Below, one piece after another: positions 1-8,345 of a DNA stretch of 64,000 nucleotides. A program made the translations under genes and the position numbers. The first letter of the stretch is position 1. Every line of letters begins with the position of its first letter. The notes under the pieces were generated by a model. That model did no database searches. It saw nothing but the letters and a program-made list of their open reading frames with translations, and was not told the DNA's origin. Source of the stretch: Vibrio sp. CDRSL-10 TSBA (lineage in GTDB: Bacteria > Pseudomonadota > Gammaproteobacteria > Enterobacterales > Vibrionaceae); assembly GCA_039696685.1 (NCBI GenBank), contig CP155565.1:868001-932000 (forward strand), given 5' to 3'.

Positions 1-669
1 CTTGCGAATGATATGAAATCATTCAGCGAACTGGGCCGCCCGGTACACATTTCTCTGTCTGGCGGCAGCACACCAAAAATGCTGTTCAAACTGTTGGCTT
101 CTGAGCCGTACGCGAGCTCTATTCAGTGGCAAAACCTGCACTTCTGGTGGGGTGACGAGCGCTGTGTCGCTCCGGATGATGCAGAAAGCAACTACGGTGA
201 AGCGAATACTCTGCTGTTCAGCCAAATCGACATCCCGGCTGGCAACATTCACCGTATTTTGGGTGAAAACGAGCCTCAGGCAGAAGCTGAACGCTTTGCT
301 CAGGAAATGGCTGACATGATTCCATCAGAAAATGGTACGCCTGTCTTTGACTGGATCCTGCTGGGTGTCGGCGCTGACGGCCACACGGCTTCTCTGTTCC
401 CGGGTAAAACCAACTACGATGATGAGAACTTGTCTGTCGTAGCTTCTCACCCTGAATCAGGCCAGCTTCGTGTATCTAAAACCGCGAAGGTACTGGAAGC
501 AGCAAAACGTATTAGTTACCTTGTTCTTGGCGCTGGTAAGGCCGAGATCGTTTACGAAATTCACACCACTCCTGCTGAAGATCTGCCGTATCCAGCAGCG
601 AAAATCCAGTCTTCTGCTGGTGAAACAGAGTGGTTTTTAGATTTAGACGCAGCAGCGAAGATTGCGTGA
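1..669 (+). CDS. pgl: 6-phosphogluconolactonase, 5' end cut by window edge
   Basis: Hydrolyses 6-phosphogluconolactone to 6-phosphogluconate in the oxidative pentose phosphate pathway (cytoplasm). The reading frame is open from base 1, so the first ATG at 13 is internal; about 222 codons are present, with roughly the first 15 missing compared with the usual ~238. Family motifs are visible: the phosphate-binding SLSGGSTP near the start, WWGDERCV, and GVGADGHTASLFPG in the middle. It ends 11 bases before gnd, and zwf would be expected just outside the window to the left. This is a zwf-pgl-gnd arrangement as in Vibrio. The identification is secure. Confidence 0.96.
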   Translation, partial: LANDMKSFSELGRPVHISLSGGSTPKMLFKLLASEPYASSIQWQNLHFWWGDERCVAPDDAESNYGEANTLLFSQIDIPAGNIHRILGENEPQAEAERFAQEMADMIPSENGTPVFDWILLGVGADGHTASLFPGKTNYDDENLSVVASHPESGQLRVSKTAKVLEAAKRISYLVLGAGKAEIVYEIHTTPAEDLPYPAAKIQSSAGETEWFLDLDAAAKIA

Positions 670-680
670 AGGAGAGAAAA

Positions 681-2129
681 ATGAAAGGCGATATTGGTGT
701 AATTGGCCTGGCAGTTATGGGCCAGAACCTTATCCTGAACATGAATGACCACGGCTTTAAAGTGGTAGCACATAACCGTACTGCGGCGAAAGTCGATGAA
801 TTCCTGGAAGGCCCGGCGAAAGGCACTAACATTGTGGGTGCTTACACTCTGCAAGAGCTGGTCGACAAACTGGAAGCGCCACGTAAAGTGATGCTGATGG
901 TTCGCGCTGGCGCCGTGGTTGATGCATTCATCGACCAACTGGTTCCTCTGCTGGACAAAGGCGACATCATCATCGATGGCGGTAACACCAACTACCCTGA
1001 CACCAACCGTCGCGTTGCGGCACTGCGTGAAAAAGGCATCCACTTCATCGGTACGGGTGTATCGGGTGGTGAAGAAGGCGCTCGTTTCGGACCGTCTATC
1101 ATGCCTGGCGGCGCGCCGGAAGCATGGGAAGCGGTTAAGCCTATCTTCCAGGGCATCTCTGCTAAAACTGACGCTGGCGAGCCTTGCTGTGACTGGGTCG
1201 GCAACGACGGTGCCGGCCACTTCGTGAAAATGGTGCACAACGGCATCGAATACGGTGACATGCAGCTGATCACTGAAGCATACCAGTTCATGAAAGACGG
1301 TCTGGGCATGTCTGCAGACGAAATGCAGGCTGTGTTTACTGACTGGAACAAAACTGAGCTGAACAGCTACCTGGTTGAGATCACTGCTGACATCCTGGGC
1401 TACAAAGACGAAGACGGCGAAGCTCTGGTTGAGAAAATCCTGGATACCGCGGGCCAGAAAGGCACTGGTAAATGGACTGGTATCAACGCACTGGACCTGG
1501 GCATTCCACTGACTCTGATCTCTGAGTCTGTGTTCTCTCGTTGTCTGTCTGCTCTGAAAGACCAACGTGTTGAAGCCGAGAAACTGTTCGGCAAAACCAT
1601 CACTCCGGTGGAAGGCGACAAACAAGAGTGGGTGGATGCACTGCGTCAGGCTCTGCTGGCTTCAAAAATCATCTCTTACGCACAAGGCTTTATGCTGATG
1701 CGTGAAGCGTCAAACGAAAACGGCTGGGATCTGAACTACGGCAACGTGGCTCTGATGTGGCGTGGTGGTTGTATCATCCGCTCTGCGTTCCTGGGCAACA
1801 TTCGTGACGCATACGAGAACAACGCGCAGCTGGCTTTCCTGGGCTCAGATGAGTACTTCAAAAACATCCTGACCAGCAGCCTGGCAGCATGGCGTAAAGT
1901 GGCAGCGAAATCGCTGGAAGCTGGCATCCCAATGCCATGTACTACGTCAGCGCTGACCTTCCTGGACGGTTACACCACAGCACGTCTGCCAGCGAACCTG
2001 CTGCAGGCGCAACGTGACTACTTTGGTGCGCACACTTATGAACGTACTGACCGTGCACGTGGTGAGTTCTTCCACACCAACTGGACTGGTACCGGTGGTG
2101 ACACAGCGTCGACAACATACGACGTATAA
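681..2129 (+). CDS. gnd: 6-phosphogluconate dehydrogenase (decarboxylating)
   Basis: Oxidatively decarboxylates 6-phosphogluconate to ribulose 5-phosphate with NADP, the third step of the oxidative pentose phosphate pathway. The 482-residue product has the usual length. It begins with the Rossmann motif GVIGLAVMGQNL, followed by the NADP-site HNRT, the substrate-binding GVSGGEEGAR and the catalytic KMVHNGIEYGDMQL. An upstream frame runs open from 630, but the ATG at 681 follows an AAGGAGAG Shine-Dalgarno and matches the family start. It is co-transcribed with pgl. A strong terminator follows at 2187. Confidence 0.98.
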   Translation: MKGDIGVIGLAVMGQNLILNMNDHGFKVVAHNRTAAKVDEFLEGPAKGTNIVGAYTLQELVDKLEAPRKVMLMVRAGAVVDAFIDQLVPLLDKGDIIIDGGNTNYPDTNRRVAALREKGIHFIGTGVSGGEEGARFGPSIMPGGAPEAWEAVKPIFQGISAKTDAGEPCCDWVGNDGAGHFVKMVHNGIEYGDMQLITEAYQFMKDGLGMSADEMQAVFTDWNKTELNSYLVEITADILGYKDEDGEALVEKILDTAGQKGTGKWTGINALDLGIPLTLISESVFSRCLSALKDQRVEAEKLFGKTITPVEGDKQEWVDALRQALLASKIISYAQGFMLMREASNENGWDLNYGNVALMWRGGCIIRSAFLGNIRDAYENNAQLAFLGSDEYFKNILTSSLAAWRKVAAKSLEAGIPMPCTTSALTFLDGYTTARLPANLLQAQRDYFGAHTYERTDRARGEFFHTNWTGTGGDTASTTYDV

Positions 2130-2186
2130 GACGTCTTGAGGGGGGAATTCCCCCCCCTCTCTACGCCTGAAAATTAAGCATCAGGG

Positions 2187-2222
2187 AGGATGTTAACTTG
2201 GTTAACATCCTCTATTTTTTTG
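2187..2222 (+). terminator. Rho-independent terminator of pgl-gnd
   Basis: An 11-bp perfect stem (AGGATGTTAAC, loop TTG, GTTAACATCCT) is followed by CTATTTTTTT. A second GC-only palindrome (six G, AATT, then C run) lies at 2140-2156, just after the gnd stop. Confidence 0.9.
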
Positions 2223-2249
2223 TCTGAATTTAGTTACAGAGAAACCACG

Positions 2250-2387
2250 ATGACATTTTATAAAGACTATGTATTTGTTCCACAGGAAGCGGAACATGAA
2301 ACACATAACGGAAATGAGTGTTCATCTGAGCAGGAAGCTCTGCGCCTGGCAATGGTAAAACACGCCCAGCAACAAGGTGGATGCTAA
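2250..2387 (+). CDS. Small hypothetical protein (45 aa)
   Basis: I do not recognise this short acidic ORF, which starts MTFYKDYVFVPQ. It begins just after the gnd terminator; the ATG at 2250 is favoured over the in-frame 2190 start because 2190 lies inside that terminator. No clear Shine-Dalgarno is seen. It contains no signal peptide or membrane segment, and ends in a Gln/Gly/Cys tail (HAQQQGGC). The following 80 bases stay open in the +1 frame and could extend the protein with an Asp/Ala/Lys repeat, so a frame error near 2370 is possible. Its reality is uncertain. Confidence 0.4.
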   Translation: MTFYKDYVFVPQEAEHETHNGNECSSEQEALRLAMVKHAQQQGGC

Positions 2388-2435
2388 TCCCCCGCCGGAA
2401 GAGAGACTTGCGTTTCGAATCATCCCGGCGCAGCT

Positions 2436-2471
2436 GGCTGATGCCAAAAACGAACAGGCTGATGCCAAAAA
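2436..2471 (+). repeat. 15-bp direct repeat, 21-bp period
   Basis: GGCTGATGCCAAAAA occurs at 2436-2450 and again at 2457-2471. The 21-bp spacing equals seven codons (Ala-Asp-Ala-Lys-Asn type) in the frame that runs open here, which hints at coding sequence or a coding remnant. It abuts the hairpin at 2467. Confidence 0.6.
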
Positions 2472-2506
2472 TAAGAAAAGCACCGTCAGGTGCTTTTCTT
2501 ATTTTT
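2467..2506. terminator. Bidirectional terminator with 18-bp perfect stem
   Basis: AAAAATAAGAAAAGCACC pairs perfectly with GGTGCTTTTCTTATTTTT around a GTCA loop. The A/T arms supply a T-tract in both directions, so it can stop the small + strand ORF and the secreted-protein gene on the - strand. The stop codon of the - strand gene lies inside the stem. Confidence 0.9.
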
Positions 2507-2741
2507 GCTTCTTGTTATGGCCTTTACCCGGATTGTTTTGCCCATTAAAGCTATGATTATCCTTTTTACCGCCTTTGGCTTTATTCTTGTGAGTATCGCA
2601 GTCACCGCCACCGACTTTGATGCCACCAGCCTCAACGGACATGCAATCAGTGGAAATATCCAACTTGTCACCGATGCTGATCCCGGCTTGTGCGCCGCTG
2701 CACGCCATCAATAGCGCCAATAAAATTCCCGTGCGTTTCAT
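2499..2741 (-). CDS. Small secreted hypothetical protein
   Basis: An 80-residue exported protein of unknown function. It has a clear Sec signal peptide (MKRTGILLALLMACSGAQA, probable cut after AQA), then a short domain with two Cys (DISTDCM, GGGDCDTH) that could form one disulfide. The tail is very basic, rich in Lys/Asn/Gly and ends HNKKQK. AAGGAT lies about 8 bases before the ATG at 2741. It is convergent with the small ORF at 2250 and shares its terminator. The exported, low-complexity cationic tail suggests a role at the envelope or in nucleic acid or polysaccharide binding, but this is only inference. Confidence 0.72.
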   Translation of the reverse strand: MKRTGILLALLMACSGAQAGISIGDKLDISTDCMSVEAGGIKVGGGDCDTHKNKAKGGKKDNHSFNGQNNPGKGHNKKQK

Positions 2742-2997
2742 TTAAATTATCCTTGCCTGTTTACTTAACTGCTCACCAGCTGCGCATTTAACTATTGTCT
2801 GCCTGTCAGCTCAATAGCGTACGCCATCCCTGACAGTAAAATGACCGACTCTATACAGACCACTTATAATATGGCATAACACACTGCATCTGAATGCGCA
2901 GACCCGGTAGAGAGAGATGGCATAGCCCATCATATGACCGCCAGGCCGCTCATTATTCTCAGGTTAGCCCTTGTGGCGCTGTTTAAAGGAACAACTC

Positions 2998-3621
2998 ATG
3001 ACTCAGGTTCACTATATTTTCGATCCTATGTGCGGCTGGTGCTACGGCGCAACGTCACTCATCCAGACGCTGGTTAACCTGCCGGGAATCAAACTGCATT
3101 TGCATCCGGGCGGCATGATGGAGAGAACCACTCTCGACGCATCATTTCGCCAGCATATTCTGGAAGCGGATCAACGCATTGCTCATATGACCGGGCAGGA
3201 ATTTGGCGAAGGTTATATTGATCGCATCCGCAGCGGGCAGCCTCTGATTCTCGATTCCTATCTGACCGCACAGGCTATTCTGGCGGCCGGTATCGCTGGT
3301 ACAAGTCAGTTTGAGATGCTGAAACGGATTCAACAAGCACATTACGTCGATGGTCAGACCGTTGCCGACCCGGTACTGTTAGCACAACTGGCTCAAACCG
3401 CAGGGCTGGATTCAGCAGCGTGGCAACAAGCTATGGATCAAGCCGGGGAAACCGTAGTTGCGACGATTGAGCAAACTCGATCTCTGATGCATCAGGCTGG
3501 CCTGGGCGGCTTTCCGTCGTTACTGTTGGAACAAGACGGCGAGCTACGCAGCGTGCCGGTTAGCCAATACTACGGACGTGCTGCTGACTGGCAGGCGCTG
3601 TGGCAATCCATCATCGAATGA
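2998..3621 (+). CDS. DsbA family thiol oxidoreductase
   Basis: A 207-residue thioredoxin-fold protein with the redox motif CGWC at residues 12-15 (IFDPMCGWCYG) and no signal peptide. It therefore belongs with the cytoplasmic DsbA-like/FrnE-like branch rather than periplasmic DsbA. The helical insertion and the cis-Pro-type strand GGFPSLLL near residue 172 fit PF01323. The upstream frame is open from 2971, but AAAGGA at 2985-2990 sets the start at 2998. It stands alone with its own terminator. Its substrate is unknown. Confidence 0.85.
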   Translation: MTQVHYIFDPMCGWCYGATSLIQTLVNLPGIKLHLHPGGMMERTTLDASFRQHILEADQRIAHMTGQEFGEGYIDRIRSGQPLILDSYLTAQAILAAGIAGTSQFEMLKRIQQAHYVDGQTVADPVLLAQLAQTAGLDSAAWQQAMDQAGETVVATIEQTRSLMHQAGLGGFPSLLLEQDGELRSVPVSQYYGRAADWQALWQSIIE

Positions 3622-3625
3622 CACC

Positions 3626-3650
3626 AAAACGCACCTAAGGTGCGTTTTTT
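3626..3650 (+). terminator. Rho-independent terminator
   Basis: AAAACGCACC, loop TAA, GGTGCGTTTT with a T-tract lies five bases after the DsbA-family stop codon. Confidence 0.9.
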
Positions 3651-3763
3651 GATCGCCGGCACCAAGCTGAGCACACAACGGACAAAACTTCAGCATCTGA
3701 ACGCCATTTAAGGGAATTGGTGGGGTTTTAGGTTGAATGTTATCTCAATAACCTTTAGCTTAT

Positions 3764-3779
3764 AGACGTCTAAACGTCT
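3764..3779. promoter_or_regulatory. Tandem MetJ boxes
   Basis: AGACGTCT (3764-3771, the exact MetJ consensus half-operator) is followed directly by AAACGTCT (one mismatch). Two adjacent 8-bp boxes are the minimal cooperative MetJ operator. They lie 40 bases before mmuM, so the operon should be repressed by MetJ with S-adenosylmethionine. Confidence 0.85.
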
Positions 3780-3819
3780 TTGCGCTTAAACATCCAAAAC
3801 AACAACAGAGGGTTTATCT

Positions 3820-4731
3820 ATGTCAAATCATACAGTCAGTGTTCTCGACGGTGGAATGGGTCGTGAATTAGAAAAGCGTGGCGCGCCGTTCCGTCAGCCT
3901 GAGTGGTCAGCACTGGCGATGATAGAGGCTCCTGAAATTGTTCGGGATGTGCATTGCGCATTCATTCAAAGTGGTTCTCAGGTCATTACGACGAATAGCT
4001 ACGCACTCGTGCCTTTCCATATCGGCGAAGAACGCTTTAAACGCGAAGCGCAATTGTTAGCCCACCGTGCGGGTGAAGTGGCTCGTCAGGCTGTGGCACT
4101 GGAAGGCAATACCGCTCGTATCGCCGGTTCACTGCCACCTCTGTTTGGCTCTTACCGCGCCGATCTGTATCAGGCTGACCGGGTCGAAGAAATTGCGACC
4201 CCTTTGATCGAAGGATTGAAAGATCATGTCGATTTCTGGCTGTGTGAAACCCAAAGCCTGATTGCCGAACCAGTGGCAGTAAAAGCCCTGCTCGATAAAC
4301 TCGACAGCGAACGCAAGCCGTTGTGGGTGTCGTTTACGCTGGAAGATTCAGAGCCGACTGATGTTCCTCGCCTGCGCTCTGGTGAACTGGTTGAAGATGC
4401 CATCAATGCGATGCTGGATCTTAATGTCAGCGCCATCTTGTTTAACTGCTGCCAGCCTGAAGTGATTCAGGAAGCTTTGATCATCGCACAACGCTGCCTC
4501 GACAAAGCAGACGCACAACAAGTTCAGCTTGGTGCTTACGCCAATGCGTTTCCTCCGCAACCGAAAGACGCGACGGCCAACGATGGACTTGACGAACTAC
4601 GTGCCGACCTGACCCCACCAGCATATCTGGTATGGGCAGAAAAATGGCAACAACAGGGCGCCAGCCTGATTGGCGGCTGCTGTGGTATCGGGCCGGAGCA
4701 TATCGCTGCGCTGCATCAGCACTTCGCTTAA
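3820..4731 (+). CDS. mmuM: Homocysteine S-methyltransferase
   Basis: Transfers a methyl group from S-methylmethionine (or S-adenosylmethionine) to homocysteine, giving methionine. The 303-residue protein has the family start VLDGGMGREL, the zinc-site NCC motif near residue 210 and the C-terminal GGCCG motif near residue 285 that completes the Zn-thiolate site. TATCT and AGAGG precede the ATG at 3820. Tandem MetJ boxes upstream place it in the methionine regulon. The next gene, a permease, follows after 12 bases and is probably co-transcribed. Confidence 0.95.
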   Translation: MSNHTVSVLDGGMGRELEKRGAPFRQPEWSALAMIEAPEIVRDVHCAFIQSGSQVITTNSYALVPFHIGEERFKREAQLLAHRAGEVARQAVALEGNTARIAGSLPPLFGSYRADLYQADRVEEIATPLIEGLKDHVDFWLCETQSLIAEPVAVKALLDKLDSERKPLWVSFTLEDSEPTDVPRLRSGELVEDAINAMLDLNVSAILFNCCQPEVIQEALIIAQRCLDKADAQQVQLGAYANAFPPQPKDATANDGLDELRADLTPPAYLVWAEKWQQQGASLIGGCCGIGPEHIAALHQHFA

Positions 4732-4743
4732 TCGGAGCGAGTG

Positions 4744-6075
4744 ATGCAACAACCGCAAAAAATCGGCCTGACCGCGCTGACCGCTCTGGTGTTCAGCTCC
4801 ATGGTCGGCGCCGGTATTTTCAGTCTGCCACAAAATATGGCACAAGTGGCTGGTGTGGATGCCATCCTCACCGGCTGGCTTATTACCGGCGTGGGTATCT
4901 TACTGCTGGCCGGCTGTTTCTTACATTTGTCCCGCCTCAAGCCTGAACTGGATGGCGGAATCTATACCTACGCCCGCACAGGCTTTGGCGACACGGCGGG
5001 CTTTTTATCCGCCTGGGGCTACTGGCTGTGCGCCACCATTGGCGTGGTCGGTTACCTGGTGGTTGCCTTTGCCGCTATTGGCGCCTTTGTCGATACACCA
5101 CAATCGGTCATTTTTGGCGACGGAAACACCCTGCCCGCTTTTATCGGCGAATCACTTATCCTGTGGTCGGTACACTATCTGGTGCTGCGCGGCATCAAAC
5201 AGGCAGCCTTCATCAACCTGCTGGCAACCCTGGCCAAATCTCTGCCACTGATTGCGTTTATTGTCCTGGCCTACTGGGCCTTTGAGCCGGCAACGTTTGA
5301 TTTCGACCGCGCAGGTCAAAGCTTGCAAACCCCGTTCATTGAACAGGTAAAAGGCACCATGCTCATCACTCTATGGGTGTTCACCGGCATTGAAGGGGCA
5401 ATCGTATTATCGGTACGTGCCAAACGTCGCAATGATATCGGTAAAGCAACCTGTCTGGGTGTGGTATTTGCGCTGATTCTGTATGTCGCCATCACTCTGC
5501 TTTCTCTGGGAGTGATGAGCCGTGCTGATGTGGCAGCGCTGAACAATCCATCCATGGCCGGGTTGATGGCACACATGAGTGGCAGCCTTGGCCAGTGGAT
5601 AATCAGCCTCGGACTTATCGTTTCAGTTCTGGCCTCTTACCTGAGCTGGATCATGTACTCGGCTGAAGTGCCGTGCACTGCTGCACAGCATGGCGCCTTC
5701 CCGCGCTTTTTTGCCCGGCAGAACGAACAGGGCACCTCACCGGCGTCGCTAACGCTAACCAGCGTCACGGTCCAGTTATGCCTGGTACTGATCATGTGGA
5801 CCGGGGAGAGTTATAACACTCTGGTACTGATTTCCACGTCGATGATCCTGATACCGTACTTCCTGGTGGGGGCTTACCTGGTCAAAATTGCTTTCGGACA
5901 AGCCGCCAGCTGGTCCATCAAAGCCATTGGCATCGGCGCCAGCCTGTACGGTTTGTGGCTGATTTACGCCGCGGGCCTCAACGCTCTGGCCTTATCCACC
6001 CTGCTCTATATTCCGGGCCTGATGGTGTTTTACTACAGCCGGCGTAAACATCGTCAACTGGCATCTGCCACCTGA
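4744..6075 (+). CDS. APC-family cationic amino acid permease (ArcD-like)
   Basis: A 443-residue inner membrane transporter with about twelve hydrophobic segments. The N-terminal signature SSMVGAGIFSLPQNMA, then GWLITGVGILLLA and GGIYTYARTGFGD, match the basic amino acid/polyamine antiporter group (arginine:ornithine ArcD type) rather than E. coli MmuP. A GTG lies at 4741, but GGAG at 4734-4737 fits the ATG at 4744 better. The MetJ-regulated mmuM operon suggests the substrate may be S-methylmethionine, which is also cationic. That substrate is inference. Confidence 0.85.
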   Translation: MQQPQKIGLTALTALVFSSMVGAGIFSLPQNMAQVAGVDAILTGWLITGVGILLLAGCFLHLSRLKPELDGGIYTYARTGFGDTAGFLSAWGYWLCATIGVVGYLVVAFAAIGAFVDTPQSVIFGDGNTLPAFIGESLILWSVHYLVLRGIKQAAFINLLATLAKSLPLIAFIVLAYWAFEPATFDFDRAGQSLQTPFIEQVKGTMLITLWVFTGIEGAIVLSVRAKRRNDIGKATCLGVVFALILYVAITLLSLGVMSRADVAALNNPSMAGLMAHMSGSLGQWIISLGLIVSVLASYLSWIMYSAEVPCTAAQHGAFPRFFARQNEQGTSPASLTLTSVTVQLCLVLIMWTGESYNTLVLISTSMILIPYFLVGAYLVKIAFGQAASWSIKAIGIGASLYGLWLIYAAGLNALALSTLLYIPGLMVFYYSRRKHRQLASAT

Positions 6076-6084
6076 CCCACTGAC

Positions 6085-6105
6085 GCCCCCTGCTCTTCAG
6101 GGGGC
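6085..6105. terminator. GC-rich hairpin between convergent genes
   Basis: GCCCCCTG, CTCTT loop, CAGGGGGC. There is no T-tract on either side. It overlaps the last codons of the - strand DUF6279 gene and probably acts as a weak shared terminator. Confidence 0.45.
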
Positions 6106-6960
6106 TGTCGCACACTTGTGCCAATGTCCTCGCTGAGTTTCCTGCACCAGCTGCTGCCAGTCGTTAATCTCCCCTCGAAAATAGGTAACTTGCTTATCTG
6201 ACGCCAAGCGTACAATCTCAACCAGATACTTATCGGAAACCGCTTGATTATATTGAAATTTAGCACGCAGCACCGGACTGTAGAATTGCTCAGGAGCAAA
6301 CAATAACGCCTGTAACTGCGCGCTGAACAAAGCGTCATCGTGTCGCTGTGTAAACAAATAAGCTAACTCGCGACGCAGGCGACTGTGAAAGGCAATCCAA
6401 TCCGCCGTCGTCACTTTCATTTCGTTAACCCATTGGGTAACGACATCCTCCTGCTGCGAGCTGAGACGGCCAAACCACTCCTCAAGATTATCGGTTATCC
6501 GTTCCCGATAACGCAGGCGTGCCTGGCTTTGAGTGTTGTCACGATACTTCTCGGCAAATTCTTGCTGGCGCTCGGTTAATCCCTGCATAAATTGCTCAAT
6601 CTGAGCATCGCTCAGGGTATTCGCCAACTGGTACAGATCCGGCAGTAGATGCCATACCAGGCGCTGATAATGTTGCTGCATCTCCGTTCGGTGCAAGTCG
6701 AGTTCCCGCGGGCCAAATTGAGCCGGTTGCAGCAATGACAGCTGCTCTAACTGATGCAGGTAACGAGGCATCTCTTCCTGTTGCTGCCAGGAACTGAACG
6801 CCGCAATTTTATTGCTCAGCATCTCTTTCTGCGCTGAATCCAAATCGACATAGTCTTCTATATAATCAATCACAAACCAGTCAATGTTGTGGTAGACAAA
6901 CTTAGCGCCACACCCCGTCAGCACCAACACTGTTGTGATCATTGCAATCCATCTTGCCAT
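6097..6960 (-). CDS. DUF6279 family lipoprotein
   Basis: A 287-residue lipoprotein of unknown function. The signal sequence ends in the lipobox LTGC (Cys at about residue 17), so it is lipid-anchored. The rest is almost entirely helical and rich in Gln, Glu and Arg, with repeated patterns such as QIEQFMQGLTERQQEFAEKY, as in the DUF6279 family of gammaproteobacteria. It is monocistronic and convergent with the permease. No enzymatic motif is visible. Confidence 0.8.
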   Translation of the reverse strand: MARWIAMITTVLVLTGCGAKFVYHNIDWFVIDYIEDYVDLDSAQKEMLSNKIAAFSSWQQQEEMPRYLHQLEQLSLLQPAQFGPRELDLHRTEMQQHYQRLVWHLLPDLYQLANTLSDAQIEQFMQGLTERQQEFAEKYRDNTQSQARLRYRERITDNLEEWFGRLSSQQEDVVTQWVNEMKVTTADWIAFHSRLRRELAYLFTQRHDDALFSAQLQALLFAPEQFYSPVLRAKFQYNQAVSDKYLVEIVRLASDKQVTYFRGEINDWQQLVQETQRGHWHKCATAP

Positions 6961-7240
6961 CAGTCATGTCCTTTTCCGCACTGTACATAACCATAGCTCC
7001 GGATCATTGCTTATGCGACTTTTAGCTTATGCTGAATATGCCAAGCTCAGAAAAGATTTTTGCAAATGGCATGATAAACTCAATTTACCGAACCTCGGTT
7101 GTGTTCAATTTTTGAGCATGGGAGTCGGATCTCAGTAAAACGATTTCACTTGGGCTAGGCTGATTCAGCAAACCAAAATTAGACCATGTATCAACATGGC
7201 TGCTTGTCTGAAGAAACCTCTACCAATAAAAAGTGAACCT

Positions 7241-8341
7241 ATGCAGTTACACGAGCAATTAGCGCAGCGTATCGTCGATCGCGCGCAGAAGATCATCAAG
7301 TATCCGCTGAATGTCATGGATGAGACCGGGATCATCATTGCCTCGACTAACCCGGCCCGGCGCTATCAGAAGCACGGCGGAGCCGTTCTCGCTCTTACTG
7401 AACTCAAACCTATCGAAATCTCCGAAACCATGTTGCCAGAGTTTCCCAACGTTAAACCGGGCGTCAACTTACCGATTGTGTATAACAATGCGGCGATTGG
7501 CGTGATCGGTATCTCCGGCCCCTTAGTGGAAGTGCGTCCGTTCGGCGAAATGGTAAAAATGGCAGCGGAAATGGTGGTCGAGTATACCTCGATGATGGAG
7601 ATGACCCGCTGGAGTGAACGCAAACTGGAAGAGCTGTTACTGGAATGCATTGACCGAAGTGCCTCGCTGGAACACATCACCAATATGGCCGCTCAGCTCA
7701 AAGTCGACATCTTCAACCACCATGCGATGTGCGTGATTGAAGTGGACAGTTCAGAGGCACAAAAAGAGGTAGTCAAAGTCCTCAACAACTGGTCGCGTAT
7801 GCGACTGAAAGCCGAATATTCTTATAAGTCGAGTGTGGTGCTGCTGAATGTCTCCGAATCAGAGCGCGAGGAAGGCAAAGCAATTGATGACTGGCAGAGT
7901 ATCCGCAGTTATTTGAGTGAGTCGCTCAAGGTACCGTTTCAGTGCTCGCTGGGGGCGGTTTACAGCCAACCTCAGGAACTGCCTTTTGCGTTTGAAAGCG
8001 CAATGGCGGTGATGAAATGCGGGCAACGTCTCAATCCGAAACAGCAGTTTTACCCTTACCACGAATACGAGTTGCCGGCACTGTTTGAGGGCTGCTTATC
8101 TCACTGGCAACGAAATAAGCTAGCCACTCATGCACAACAACTTGAACTCCACGATCCGACACTGATCAATACTGTATTGTGCTGGTTTGAAAATAACTGT
8201 GATATCAAAAAGACGTCTGCAAAATTATTTGTTCACCCTAATACGCTGCGTTATCGCATAAAAAGGGTGGAAGAGATCTGTAACATCAATTTGCATCACT
8301 ACAATGACATGTGTTGTCTGTATTTTAGTTTGATTTTATAG
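7241..8341 (+). CDS. cdaR: CdaR-type sugar diacid utilisation regulator
   Basis: A 366-residue transcriptional activator. The N-terminal part is the diacid-recognition domain (QLAQRIVDRAQKII, NVMDETGIIIAS), then a GGDEF-like/helical middle region, and a C-terminal PucR-type HTH (LFVHPNTLRYRIKRVEEI). In E. coli, CdaR activates gar/gud genes in response to glucarate, galactarate or glycerate, and this gene sits convergent with garK (4-bp gap). An in-frame ATG at 7196 exists, but the start at 7241 (MQLHEQLAQ) matches the family; neither has a strong Shine-Dalgarno. Residual doubt concerns only the start and the exact effector. Confidence 0.92.
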   Translation: MQLHEQLAQRIVDRAQKIIKYPLNVMDETGIIIASTNPARRYQKHGGAVLALTELKPIEISETMLPEFPNVKPGVNLPIVYNNAAIGVIGISGPLVEVRPFGEMVKMAAEMVVEYTSMMEMTRWSERKLEELLLECIDRSASLEHITNMAAQLKVDIFNHHAMCVIEVDSSEAQKEVVKVLNNWSRMRLKAEYSYKSSVVLLNVSESEREEGKAIDDWQSIRSYLSESLKVPFQCSLGAVYSQPQELPFAFESAMAVMKCGQRLNPKQQFYPYHEYELPALFEGCLSHWQRNKLATHAQQLELHDPTLINTVLCWFENNCDIKKTSAKLFVHPNTLRYRIKRVEEICNINLHHYNDMCCLYFSLIL

Positions 8342-8345
8342 AATA

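Noticed and set aside
561..1625. 354-codon open frame on the - strand across gnd
   Set aside because: Antisense shadow of a highly expressed, codon-biased gene; no ribosome site and no recognisable domain.
2140..2156. G6-AATT-C palindrome as the gnd terminator
   Set aside because: It lacks a T-tract; the hairpin at 2187-2222 is a far better terminator.
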